Assembly (NCBI GenBank): GCA_035485275.1 | Contig: DATHOE010000009.1 | Coordinates: forward strand, 56,988-120,987 | DNA: 64,000 nt | Source: DAIDJD01 sp035485275 | GTDB lineage: Bacteria; Oederibacteriota; JAJYGY01; DAIDJD01 | Reading direction: 5' to 3' | Shown: positions 9,553-18,018 of the stretch, piece after piece | Layout of the letters: each line of letters begins with the position of its first letter | Numbering within the stretch: position 1 is the first letter of the stretch | Position numbers and translations under genes: made by a program | Notes under the pieces: generated by a model | Told to the model about the DNA's origin: nothing | Databases searched by the model: none | What the model saw: only the letters and a program-made list of their open reading frames with translations

Positions 9553-10416
9553 ATGGTCCGCTTTTTGCGTTTCGGCATTTTTACGCTCGCCGTGGCCGGC
9601 TTAGCCGCCTGCGCCGCCAGGGCGGATGCCCCTAAAAGCGTGGTTCTCGACGATTTTGAGCGCGTGCCTGATCCCGGTTTGCTGAAAAGCCAGTTCGACC
9701 CACTGGAAGCCATCAAGCACCCCACCTATCCGTCCCATGACTTCGATGTGGCCACCTCCGGCTACGCCTCCCTCAGCTCCCTGAGCAAGGACGAGGCCCG
9801 CGCCGCGAAGGACAAGCCCCTCTATGAGTTCATCCAGGGCAAGAGCGCGGCCCAGGTGCGCTTCACGGTGCCGGGCGACTACCGCGAAAAAGGCGAGGAT
9901 TTCCCCAAGACCTGGGAGAGCGGTTTCGGCCTGACCATCGACAGCCACACGCCCCTGAAGGTCACGGACTGGTCCCCCTACTCGTATTTCGATTTCAGGG
10001 TCTACAACCCCGCCCCGCTTCAGCAGACCCTCTACATCCGCTACAACGACTCCGCCTCGGCCGTCACCGTCACCTCGGTGCTTGTGCCGCAAGGGGAATC
10101 CGAGGTCGAACTCCCCTTAAGCCAGCTCTCCGAAGCCCGCCTGGACCAGTCCGACATCAAGGGCGTCATGCTCTTCCTCGACACGGCCGGCCAGGACACG
10201 GATCCCGTGCTGATGTTCGACCAGCTGGCCCTGTACAACACCGACGCCGCCACGCGCGTGAAGCTGGCGCAGGAGGACGGCGAGGACCAGGACCAGGATG
10301 AGGAGGATTGGGACAGCGAGGACGAGGACGTCGTGCGCAAAGTCCGCGTCGTGCATCCCGGCGAGATTCCGCCCCCTGCGCCCGCCGCCGTGTCCGCCTC
10401 CGCGGGCGCGCGCTAG
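9553..10416 (+). CDS. Putative lipoprotein with carbohydrate-binding-like beta domain and acidic tail
   Basis: The N-terminus carries a short basic segment, a hydrophobic helix and a lipobox L-A-A-C with C20 as the likely lipidated residue. Residues 30-245 are beta-rich and begin V-V-L-D-D-F-E, with later Y-F-D-F-R-V-Y-N and D-I-K-G-V-M-L-F-L-D blocks. These resemble CBM11/CIA30-type jelly-roll domains. Residues 250-272 form a strongly acidic stretch of Asp/Glu/Gln, followed by a Pro/Ala tail. The ATG at 9553 has AAGGGG upstream and follows the promoter; an earlier in-frame start at 9364 lies upstream of that promoter and is rejected. It heads the first glycan gene run, but its ligand is unknown. 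Confidence 0.6.
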   Translation: MVRFLRFGIFTLAVAGLAACAARADAPKSVVLDDFERVPDPGLLKSQFDPLEAIKHPTYPSHDFDVATSGYASLSSLSKDEARAAKDKPLYEFIQGKSAAQVRFTVPGDYREKGEDFPKTWESGFGLTIDSHTPLKVTDWSPYSYFDFRVYNPAPLQQTLYIRYNDSASAVTVTSVLVPQGESEVELPLSQLSEARLDQSDIKGVMLFLDTAGQDTDPVLMFDQLALYNTDAATRVKLAQEDGEDQDQDEEDWDSEDEDVVRKVRVVHPGEIPPPAPAAVSASAGAR

Positions 10417-10452
10417 GCGCGGGGCGCAGACCTTGGTGGGCCTTTGAAAGCG

Positions 10453-11358
10453 ATGGATTGGCTGCGCCTGGCGCGCCCCAAGCAATGGTCCAAAAACCTG
10501 CTGCTCTTCGCGGGCCTGCTGTTCTCCGGCTCCTACCGCGACATCCCCGCGCTGGTGCGGGCGGGGGATTTCCGGGGCGCCTTCCTGGCGCCCGCCCGGG
10601 CCCTGCTGGGCTGCCTGGCCTTCATCCTGCTGTCGGCCAGCGTCTACGCCCTGAACGACCGGCGCGACCTTGAAGAGGACCGCCTGCATCCGGTCAAGCG
10701 CGGCCGGCCCGTGGCCGCCGGCTTGGTGTCGCCCAATGAGGCGGCGCTGCTGGCCCTGCTGTGGGCGCTGCTGGGCCTGTGCTTGGGCGCCTGCCTGGGC
10801 CTCCCCTTTTTCCTGCTGGCCCTGGCCTACCTGGCCCTGTCCACGCTGTACTCCCTGTGGACCAAGCACCAGGTGATCCTCGACGTGCTCAGCCTGGCCG
10901 CGGGCTTCGTGCTGCGCGCGGCGGCCGGCGCCGCGGCCGTGTCCGTGGAGATCTCGGCCTGGCTCCTGCTGTGTTCCACCCTGCTGGCCCTGTTCCTGGG
11001 CTTCGTCAAACGGCGCTCCGAATTGGTGGGGCTGGCCCCGGGAAGCCGGGCGGCGCGCGTGACCCTGGCGCACTACAGCCTGCCCCTCCTCGACCAGATG
11101 ATCGCGGTGGTGGCCTCCGCCACCCTGGTGGCCTATTCGCTGTACGCCTTCTCGGCGCATCCGGACATGCGGGGGCCCTGGATGATGCTGACCATCCCCT
11201 TTGTCCTCTACGGCATTTTGCGCTACCTGTACCTGGCCCACCAAAAAGGCCTGGGCGCGGCGCCCGAAAAAGTGCTGCTGGGGGACAGGCCCCTGCAGAT
11301 CGACCTGGCGCTGTGGGTCCTCTGCAGCGCGGCCATCGTCGCCCTCGCCAGGCCCTAA
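10453..11358 (+). CDS. UbiA-family decaprenyl-phosphate phosphoribosyltransferase-like protein
   Basis: Nine or so membrane helices and the motif N-D-x-x-D-x-x-x-D-R-x-H-P-x-K-R-x-R-P-x-A-x-G identify the UbiA branch that transfers phosphoribose from PRPP to polyprenyl phosphate (DPPR synthase; Rv3806c of Mycobacterium is the reference). The second family motif Y-S-L-W-T-K-H and the R-P-K-Q-W-S-K-N N-terminus also match. The product would be a polyprenyl-P-ribose precursor for GT-C pentosyltransferases. No DprE1/DprE2 epimerase is recognisable in the window, so conversion to arabinose is not supported. ATG 10453 is preferred; an upstream in-frame TTG at 10444 would add three residues. Confidence 0.85.
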   Translation: MDWLRLARPKQWSKNLLLFAGLLFSGSYRDIPALVRAGDFRGAFLAPARALLGCLAFILLSASVYALNDRRDLEEDRLHPVKRGRPVAAGLVSPNEAALLALLWALLGLCLGACLGLPFFLLALAYLALSTLYSLWTKHQVILDVLSLAAGFVLRAAAGAAAVSVEISAWLLLCSTLLALFLGFVKRRSELVGLAPGSRAARVTLAHYSLPLLDQMIAVVASATLVAYSLYAFSAHPDMRGPWMMLTIPFVLYGILRYLYLAHQKGLGAAPEKVLLGDRPLQIDLALWVLCSAAIVALARP

Positions 11359-11373
11359 AAAAGCGCGCCTTCC

Positions 11374-14300
11374 TTGTCCAACTCCGGTTTCAAAGGGGCC
11401 TCCCGCTTGCCACGCCGCCGACCCGTCCGCCGCAGTGTCCGTCCCGCCTCCACCGGCCCGGACGTTTTTGATTTTGAATGGCTCCTGGTCCCCTGGGACG
11501 CCCTGATGGCCGCCCCGGGCGCGGCCTGGCGGACCCTGATCGGGGGCGTCAAGGCGGTTTGGGTGGCCCTGCGCACCCAGCGCGCGGCCCGTTATTTCGT
11601 CCTGCTCTTCCTGGCCGCCCTCGTCATCCGCCTATGGCGCCCGGATTGGTACCTGCAAAACAACTTCCATCCCGACGAACGCTGGATCTTCGACAAAGTC
11701 TCCGCCTTGAGCTGGCCAGGGGAGCCGGGCAAGGACGACGGCGCGGGCCTGCAGTACGGAAGCCTTCCGCTGTATACCGTGGCCGCGGCCAAGGACGTGG
11801 TGGTCCATGTCTTCCACGGCGACGCCTACGGCGCCGTGATGCAATGGGGACGCACCCTCACAGGCTGCGTGGACGCGCTCACCGTGCTGGGGACCTTCCT
11901 GCTGGCCTGGCAGCTGGTGGGCGGCATGCCCGCGCTCCTGGCCGCGCTGTTCATCGCCTGCGCGCCCCTGAACATTCTGTTCTCCCATTTCTTCACGGTG
12001 GACCCCTGGCTGGCCTGTTTCGCCACCTTCATCCTGGCCGCGGGGGTGCGCCAGGCCCGCAGCCCCTCCTGGAAGGGGAGCGTCTGCCTGGGCGTCCTCT
12101 ACGCCGCGGCCCTGGCCAGCAAGACCTCCGGCCTGCCGCTGGTCCTGCCCATCGTGGTGGCGCACCTCTGGCCCGTGCTGTCCCCGGACATCGCGTCGGG
12201 GCAGCGCCTTGAGCGCCTGAAGCGCTGCGGCCTGGGCCTGCTCACGGCGGCCGGGGCCACCCTGGCGGCCTTCTTCGTGTTCATGCCCTGGGCCTTCCTG
12301 GATTTCCATAAGTTCTACGACAACCAGACCTCCCAGAGCGCGATGCTGGTGACCGGCTCGCCCATGGGCACGCCCTTCGTGCGCCAGTATTGGGACACGG
12401 GCTTTTTCTTCCACCTGAAGAACGTCAGCCTCTTCTACCTGGGCCTGCCCACCGGCCTGCTGGCCGTGCTGGCCATGCCCCTCATGGGCGGCGTGGCCGC
12501 GCTGAAGGCCTGGCGCGCCTGGAGCCCGCCCGCCGCGGCCGCGCCCAAGGCCAAGGCCGCTTCGCTGGCGGCGCGCGCCTCGGGCTGGGACGAGGTCCTG
12601 GGGCCCCTGCTGCTGCTGTCCTGGCTGCTGCCCTACATCTCCATCGTCAGCTGCAGCTTCGCCAAGTTCGCGCGCTACATGCTGCCGGCCCTGCCGGCCC
12701 TGGCCGTCCTGCTGGTCTGCGCCCTGGTCTGGCTGCGCCAGCGCAGCGGGCGCGGCGCCTGGATCCTGACGGCCCTTTGCTTCCTGTTCTCGCTGGGCTA
12801 CGGCTCGGGCTATTTCTTCACCTATTGGCACCAGCATCCCTGGCGGGAGACCTCGGCCTGGACCTACGCCCACATCCCCGCCACGACCGCCGACGCCGGC
12901 GTCCCGGGCGGCATGCGCCAGACCCGGATCCTCAACGAGGACTGGGGCGACGACCTGCCGGTGCCCCTCGACGGCCACCTGAACAACTACAACAACCTCA
13001 AGGACCAGCCCGGCCAGGTGGACATCGTGGAGTGGGACAGCTCCGACAAGCTGGCGCGCTTCTGCACCAGCCTGAGCCAGACCGACGTGATCTACCTGGC
13101 CGACCCCCGCGGCTACGGCACCTACCTGCGCATACCCCACCGCTTCCCTCTGACCAACGCCTACTACAGCCTGCTCTTCAGCGACCCGGCCAAGCTCGGC
13201 TTCGCGCTGACGCACGAGTCCAGCAACCCGATCAAGCTCTTCGGGCTTTTCCCCGTGCCCGACAGCCGCATCCCCTCGGTGCCGCTGTGGCGCTGGGCCG
13301 ACGAGTCCTTCACCCTCTACGACCGGCCCCACGCCTTCACGTTCCAGCGCGTGGCGCCCAAGACCCCGGACCAGGTCCGCGCCGCCCTGCTGGACGAGGT
13401 CCAGGCGCTGCACCTCAGCATGGCCTTCATGACCGGGTCCGCGCCGGACCAGCTCCAGGCGGCCTTCGACGGGCAGGCTCCGGCGGCGAGCTCCGCGGCG
13501 CAGCCCGCGGATGAGGCGGCGCCCGCGGGCATGCTCAACCGCAATTTCGGCATGAGCCGCGGCCTGCTGACGCCCCTGGGCAACCCGGTCCTGGTCTGGT
13601 GGTTCCTGGTGAGCGTGCTGGGGCTGCTGGCCCTGCCCTTGTGCACCCGGATCTTCGCGGGCTTCCCGGCCGGAGGCTACGCGCTGAGCCGGGCCCTGGG
13701 CGTCTTCCTCTTCGCCTGGCTGGCCTACAACCTGGCCCTGCTTTTCCCGGGCCTGCTGCCCTTCTGGCAGTCCCGCCTCTGGCTTGTGCTGGCGGCGGGC
13801 GCGCTGGGCCTGACCTACGCCGTGCGCCGGCGCCGCGCGGAGGTGGCCGCCTGGTTCAAGGCCAACCGCGCCGAGATACTCTTCACGGAAGCCGTCTTCG
13901 CCGCGGCCTTCCTCTTCTTCACGCTGGTGCGCGCCTACAACCCCAACATCCACGACATCACCGGCCAGGGCTACTTCGGGGGCGGCGAGCCCCTGGGCAT
14001 GACCTACCTCTCGGCCGTCACGCGCTGCGCCACCTTCCCGGCCTACGACCCCTGGCTGTGCCTGGCCAACTCGTCCTACTACTATTTCGGCTACGTGCTG
14101 GCGGGCACCCTCACCAAGCTCTCCGGCATCGCCCCGGCCGTCACCTACAACCTCAGCCTGGCGCTCTTCTTCAGCCTCACCGTGCTCAGCGCTTTCGGCC
14201 TGCTGCGGGCCCTGGTGTCCAAGCGCTGGCTGGCCCTGGGCGGCGCGGCCATGGTCGCCCTGTCCGGAACCCTCTGGACCGTATCCTACATCGCCATACA

Positions 14301-16164
14301 GTCCCTGCAGGGCTCGAGCTGGCTCGGGGCGATGTTCTCCCACGGCTTCATCTGGGACCCGACGCGCTTCCCCGACCTGGTGAACGGCCACATCTTCGAG
14401 TTCCCCTTCTTCAGCTACCTGTACGGCGACCTGCACCCCCACAACATCATCCTCGGCTTCTCGATCATGCTGGCGGCGCTGTATTTGAAGCCCTTTCTCA
14501 GCCGTGAAAGCGGCTGGCGCAGCTTCGGCAAGGGCGGCCTGGACGCGGGCCTGTGGCTGCTGGTGGTTGCCCTCCTCCTGGATGCCCAGTACGCCATCAA
14601 CACCTGGAGCTGGCCCGTGTTCGCGGCATTGGGCGGCGCCTGCATGTGCATCGGCCCCTGGGCGGGCAAGGGACTGGGCTTCAGGAAGGCCCTGGTGGCC
14701 GCGGCCTGGGGCCTGGCTTTTTTCCTGGTCGCGCTCCTGGCGGGCCGCATCCTGATGTTCGGCTTCCGGCACTACTTCCTGCAAAACGGCGCGAACCGCG
14801 TGGGCAGGGTGCAGTCCAGCGAATGGCAGATGAGCGCCTACATCCCCCTGGCCTATTACCTGCCCGGGCTGATGGCCTTGGCGGTCCTGGGCGGCATGCG
14901 CCTGAACGCCTGGGGCCGCTCCCTGGCCGGGCCCCTGGGCTGGGGCAAGCTGAAACGCTACGACGAATTCGACAAGGTCCTCATCCTGGGCGAGCGTTAT
15001 TGGGACCGTTTCCCGCTTTCCTTCGTGGGCCTCATCCTGGTCTTCATGGCCGTCGCCTACCTGATCGTCGGGGCCACGGTCCACTGGCAGACCCAGGGCG
15101 TTTGGGCGGTGGGCTTGGGCCTGGGCCTGAGCTGCCTGTCGCTGTTCGCGCTGGGCGGCTTCAGCAGCGGCCCCGAAGCCTACCTGTGGATTCTGGGCGG
15201 CTGCTTTTGCCTGATGTTCTGCGGCACCGAGTTCCTCTTCGTGGCCGACCGCATGAACACCATCTTCAAGGTGTGGATGAACGGCTGGATCTTGATGGCC
15301 CTGGTCTTCGGCGCGGGTTTCGCCGCGGCCTTTGACAGGGCGCCGACGCCTGACCCCAAGCCCCTGAAGGCGCGCAAGCCCAAGCCCGGGCGCCTGCGGC
15401 CCGAGGTCCTTTTCCCGGTCCTGGTCGCCCTGGGCCTGGTCGTGCTGGTGGCCCTGTGCGCGGGCGTCGACGCCCGCCTGATGAACCGGAACGGGCGCTT
15501 TTTCGTAAGTTACATGGTCTTCGGCCTCGGCCTGCTGGCGGCCCTGTTTTTGGGCGCCTTCTACGGGGATGCGCGCTGGTGGCGCTGGGTCCGGCAGGGG
15601 CTCTTTTTCGGGCTCCTGGCGCTGGGCCTGCTCTATCCCATCGGTGCCGTGGGCCGGCGCATCTGGGAGGCCTCCCAGTTCAGGGACCCGCACCTGGACG
15701 GCCTGCGGTTCATGGCCGAGCGCGAGTCGCGGCCCGGCCCCTACAACGCGGACTACGACCGCCACGATTACGCCCTCATCACCTGGCTCAACGAGAACGC
15801 CCCGGTGACCGAGACCCTGGTGGAGACCCCGGGCATGGATCTTTACAAGGGCTACAACCGTTTCTCCATCTACACGGGCCTGCCGACCCTCCTGGGCTGG
15901 AGCTACCAGGTCGGCCAGCAGCTCGGCGAACGCACCGGCGACATCCTGGGCGAGCGCCTGCGCGACGCGTCCATCATCTACGGGCCGGACGACGCCGCGG
16001 CCGTGGCCCTGCTCAAACACTACCACGCCCGCTGGATCGTGGTGGGTTCCCTGGAGCGCAAAACCTACGCCGCCCCGGGACTCGACAAGTTCAAGCATCT
16101 GGCCACCGTGGCGGCCCAGGACGGGCCCTCCGTGCTGTACCGTTTCGATTGGGATAAACCGTGA
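11374..16164 (+). CDS. Giant GT-C/Chlor_Arch_YYY (DUF2298) fusion membrane protein
   Basis: The 1596-aa product has more than 20 hydrophobic segments. The N-terminal half resembles GT-C glycosyltransferases: the first periplasmic loop holds H99-P-D101-E102-R, the acidic pair used as the catalytic motif in that fold. The C-terminal half (from about residue 725) is a Chlor_Arch_YYY/TIGR03662 domain with the signature Y902-Y-Y-F-G-Y. It is clearly homologous to the product at 18019-20529, both around W-W-F-L-x-S-V-L and in the C-terminal R-F-S-I-Y-T-G and R-W-I-V-V-G-S-L-E-R blocks. The family is reported mainly from Archaea and Chloroflexi and has no proven activity. The TTG start is weak (no clear Shine-Dalgarno); the end is firm and overlaps the next gene as GTGA. 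Confidence 0.8.
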   Translation: MSNSGFKGASRLPRRRPVRRSVRPASTGPDVFDFEWLLVPWDALMAAPGAAWRTLIGGVKAVWVALRTQRAARYFVLLFLAALVIRLWRPDWYLQNNFHPDERWIFDKVSALSWPGEPGKDDGAGLQYGSLPLYTVAAAKDVVVHVFHGDAYGAVMQWGRTLTGCVDALTVLGTFLLAWQLVGGMPALLAALFIACAPLNILFSHFFTVDPWLACFATFILAAGVRQARSPSWKGSVCLGVLYAAALASKTSGLPLVLPIVVAHLWPVLSPDIASGQRLERLKRCGLGLLTAAGATLAAFFVFMPWAFLDFHKFYDNQTSQSAMLVTGSPMGTPFVRQYWDTGFFFHLKNVSLFYLGLPTGLLAVLAMPLMGGVAALKAWRAWSPPAAAAPKAKAASLAARASGWDEVLGPLLLLSWLLPYISIVSCSFAKFARYMLPALPALAVLLVCALVWLRQRSGRGAWILTALCFLFSLGYGSGYFFTYWHQHPWRETSAWTYAHIPATTADAGVPGGMRQTRILNEDWGDDLPVPLDGHLNNYNNLKDQPGQVDIVEWDSSDKLARFCTSLSQTDVIYLADPRGYGTYLRIPHRFPLTNAYYSLLFSDPAKLGFALTHESSNPIKLFGLFPVPDSRIPSVPLWRWADESFTLYDRPHAFTFQRVAPKTPDQVRAALLDEVQALHLSMAFMTGSAPDQLQAAFDGQAPAASSAAQPADEAAPAGMLNRNFGMSRGLLTPLGNPVLVWWFLVSVLGLLALPLCTRIFAGFPAGGYALSRALGVFLFAWLAYNLALLFPGLLPFWQSRLWLVLAAGALGLTYAVRRRRAEVAAWFKANRAEILFTEAVFAAAFLFFTLVRAYNPNIHDITGQGYFGGGEPLGMTYLSAVTRCATFPAYDPWLCLANSSYYYFGYVLAGTLTKLSGIAPAVTYNLSLALFFSLTVLSAFGLLRALVSKRWLALGGAAMVALSGTLWTVSYIAIQSLQGSSWLGAMFSHGFIWDPTRFPDLVNGHIFEFPFFSYLYGDLHPHNIILGFSIMLAALYLKPFLSRESGWRSFGKGGLDAGLWLLVVALLLDAQYAINTWSWPVFAALGGACMCIGPWAGKGLGFRKALVAAAWGLAFFLVALLAGRILMFGFRHYFLQNGANRVGRVQSSEWQMSAYIPLAYYLPGLMALAVLGGMRLNAWGRSLAGPLGWGKLKRYDEFDKVLILGERYWDRFPLSFVGLILVFMAVAYLIVGATVHWQTQGVWAVGLGLGLSCLSLFALGGFSSGPEAYLWILGGCFCLMFCGTEFLFVADRMNTIFKVWMNGWILMALVFGAGFAAAFDRAPTPDPKPLKARKPKPGRLRPEVLFPVLVALGLVVLVALCAGVDARLMNRNGRFFVSYMVFGLGLLAALFLGAFYGDARWWRWVRQGLFFGLLALGLLYPIGAVGRRIWEASQFRDPHLDGLRFMAERESRPGPYNADYDRHDYALITWLNENAPVTETLVETPGMDLYKGYNRFSIYTGLPTLLGWSYQVGQQLGERTGDILGERLRDASIIYGPDDAAAVALLKHYHARWIVVGSLERKTYAAPGLDKFKHLATVAAQDGPSVLYRFDWDKP

Positions 16165-17021
16165 AAATTCTAGGATGCGCGGCGGTCCTGCTTTTGGCGG
16201 GGCTGCCCTTCACAGCCATGGCGGAACCGGCGGCGACCCCCGTCCCGGCGGGTCCTTTGACCTCCAGCGCCCAGGCCGAGCCTATTTCCACCATAGCCCC
16301 CTCGCCTGTTCCGGCGGAAATCGCGCCCTCACCGATCCCGAGCGGGGCCGCCGCCGCGGCCCCTGCGCCGGCATCAAGCAGCGGGGCAAAGCCGGCCCGG
16401 CAGCGGGATTTTTCCGGCGGCTCGCCGGCGCCGGGATTCCATAGGCGCAGGGAAGCGGCGTCGAGCCCGCCTCCCGAAGAACCCTGGAAGTGGGGCCAGC
16501 AGGGGCCCGAATACCGCTTCAGCCTGGGCGCGCTCAAGCTGGCCAACGGCCAGGCCCTGAGCTACATGCCCCTGGAGGTGGGCTGGCGCTTCGCCAGCGG
16601 CTGGCGCCTGCGCGCGGGCCTGGAACTTTTCTACTACACCGGGTTGGACCAGGACAAATACACCGCGGACAACAGCCTGGGCCCCCAGCAGTTCTACTAC
16701 CAGATGCAGGACGTGCGCCTCAGCGCGCTGTATGAATGGCCCCTGCGTTCCCGCTGGCGGCCCCTGGCGGGCATGACCGTGGACACGGTCTACGGAGGCC
16801 GCCAGTTCTCGTACACCTACAGCGGCGCGAACCCCACGCCCCCGAATCCGGCGCCGCCCCAGGAGCCCGCCTACAGCTTCGAGGCGCTCGGGGCCGAAGG
16901 GGGCGTGGAATACCGCGGCGGCCCGCATTGGTCCCTCAGCCTGGAAGCGCGCTACGTGCTCGGCCTGGGCTACTGGGCCAATATGGCCGGAATGGATTTC
17001 GGTTGGCACTACCTCTTTTGA
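16161..17021 (+). CDS. Putative outer-membrane beta-barrel protein
   Basis: GTG 16161 overlaps the stop of the giant membrane protein. The product has a signal peptide (first 21 residues, ending A-M-A), a Pro/Ala/Ser-rich spacer to about residue 95, then roughly 190 residues of alternating amphipathic strands rich in Tyr, Trp and Gly. The chain ends in aromatic W-H-Y-L-F, a typical C-terminal signature for assembly by the BAM machinery. No specific transporter family is recognised. Its place between glycosylation genes suggests a surface structure assembled or exported with the cluster. Confidence 0.6.
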   Translation: MKILGCAAVLLLAGLPFTAMAEPAATPVPAGPLTSSAQAEPISTIAPSPVPAEIAPSPIPSGAAAAAPAPASSSGAKPARQRDFSGGSPAPGFHRRREAASSPPPEEPWKWGQQGPEYRFSLGALKLANGQALSYMPLEVGWRFASGWRLRAGLELFYYTGLDQDKYTADNSLGPQQFYYQMQDVRLSALYEWPLRSRWRPLAGMTVDTVYGGRQFSYTYSGANPTPPNPAPPQEPAYSFEALGAEGGVEYRGGPHWSLSLEARYVLGLGYWANMAGMDFGWHYLF

Positions 17022-17027
17022 CCGCGC

Positions 17028-17792
17028 ATGCCGCCTAAAGCCAGAGCTCTGAGCGCGGCGAAACGCCCCGCACTCTCCATCGTCGTCCCGGCTTTCAACG
17101 AGGAGCGCCGCCTGGGCCCCAGCCTCGAGCTGCTGGACGCCTACGCGCGGCGGCGCCGTCTGGCCTACGAAATCCTGGTCGTCGACGACGGCTCCACGGA
17201 CGCGACCGCGGCCCTGGTGCGCGGGATGCAGAAGCGCCTCAAGGGCCTGGGCCTGCTGTCCCTGGGCCTCAACCGCGGCAAGGGCGCGGCGGTCAAGGCC
17301 GGCGTGCTGGCGGCCAAGGCGCCGCGCATCCTCTTCACCGATGCGGACCTTTCCACGCCCATCGAGGACCTGTCGGTGCTGGAGGAGGCCCTCGACCGGG
17401 GGGCGGACCTGGCCGTCGGCTCGCGGGCCCTGGACAGGACGCGCGTCTCGGTCCACCAGCCCTTTTACCGGGAGGCGGGCGGGCGCCTCTTCAACACCCT
17501 GGCGCAGGGCTTGAGCGTCCCCGGCATCCAGGACACCCAGTGCGGATTCAAGCTGTTCACGGCCGTCCTGGGCCGGCGCGTGTTCCGCATGCAGCGGGTG
17601 CCGCGCTTCGGTTTTGACGTAGAGCTGCTCTTCCTGGCGCGCAAGGCCGGCTACCGCATCGCCGAGGTCCCCGTCCACTGGGTGAACTCCCCGGAAACGA
17701 AGGTGCGGCCCTTCCGCGACGGGGGCCGGGCGTTTTTGGATCTGGCGATGATCCGGCTCTACGATTGGCAGGGAAGCTACAAAGGCTTGTAG
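17028..17792 (+). CDS. GT2 polyprenyl-phosphate hexose synthase-like glycosyltransferase
   Basis: This GT-A fold enzyme resembles dolichyl-phosphate beta-glucosyl/mannosyltransferases, which move a hexose from a nucleotide sugar to a polyprenyl phosphate on the cytoplasmic face. Visible motifs are V-V-P-A-F-N-E, D53-D54-G-S-T-D, D105-A-D107-L-S-T-P (metal/donor site) and D-T-Q-C-G-F-K-L-F, characteristic of the DPG/DPM-synthase subgroup. It is 254 aa and lacks C-terminal membrane helices. The gene follows the barrel protein by 6 nt and closes the first run; a promoter-bearing gap follows. Its product would be a donor for the GT-C proteins encoded nearby. Confidence 0.85.
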   Translation: MPPKARALSAAKRPALSIVVPAFNEERRLGPSLELLDAYARRRRLAYEILVVDDGSTDATAALVRGMQKRLKGLGLLSLGLNRGKGAAVKAGVLAAKAPRILFTDADLSTPIEDLSVLEEALDRGADLAVGSRALDRTRVSVHQPFYREAGGRLFNTLAQGLSVPGIQDTQCGFKLFTAVLGRRVFRMQRVPRFGFDVELLFLARKAGYRIAEVPVHWVNSPETKVRPFRDGGRAFLDLAMIRLYDWQGSYKGL

Positions 17793-17913
17793 TTTTTTGC
17801 GTATGAGTTCTAAAGATTGCGCCATCTGTTTCACCAAATGAACTAATTTTTAAAATGATTGTTAGATAAGCGTTTTCGTGAATTTAATGATTCATTTGTT
17901 TAGGCGCGAATCG

Positions 17914-17941
17914 TTGACAGTTTTCCAGAAAAAAGTATAAT
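17914..17941 (+). promoter_or_regulatory. Perfect consensus sigma70 promoter driving the 29-kb glycan cluster
   Basis: TTGACA at 17914-17919 and TATAAT at 17936-17941, with a 16-base spacer, lie in an AT-rich 226-base gap (17793-18018). Both hexamers match consensus exactly, which is unusual in this GC-rich window. An interrupted palindrome AATGA-T-TCATT lies just upstream (about 17886-17896) and could be an operator. GAGGAAGG at 17972-17979 looks like a ribosome site. The rest of the gap shows no convincing gene. Confidence 0.75.
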
Positions 17942-18018
17942 TTTTAAGCCTTTTTTGGAATTTTAAAATCCGAGGAAGGTTTAAAAAAGCTGCGCTTATT
18001 TATGGACTGGGGGCCGGG

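Noticed and set aside
11632..16098. A 1488-codon open frame on the minus strand opposite the giant YYY protein
   Set aside because: It is a mirror frame caused by high third-position GC. The product is Gln/Gly/His/Arg-rich low-complexity sequence with no domain, while the + frame has clear conserved motifs.
17803..17841. A 12-codon frame (MSSKDCAICFTK) in the AT-rich gap
   Set aside because: It has no ribosome site or own promoter and lies upstream of the consensus promoter.
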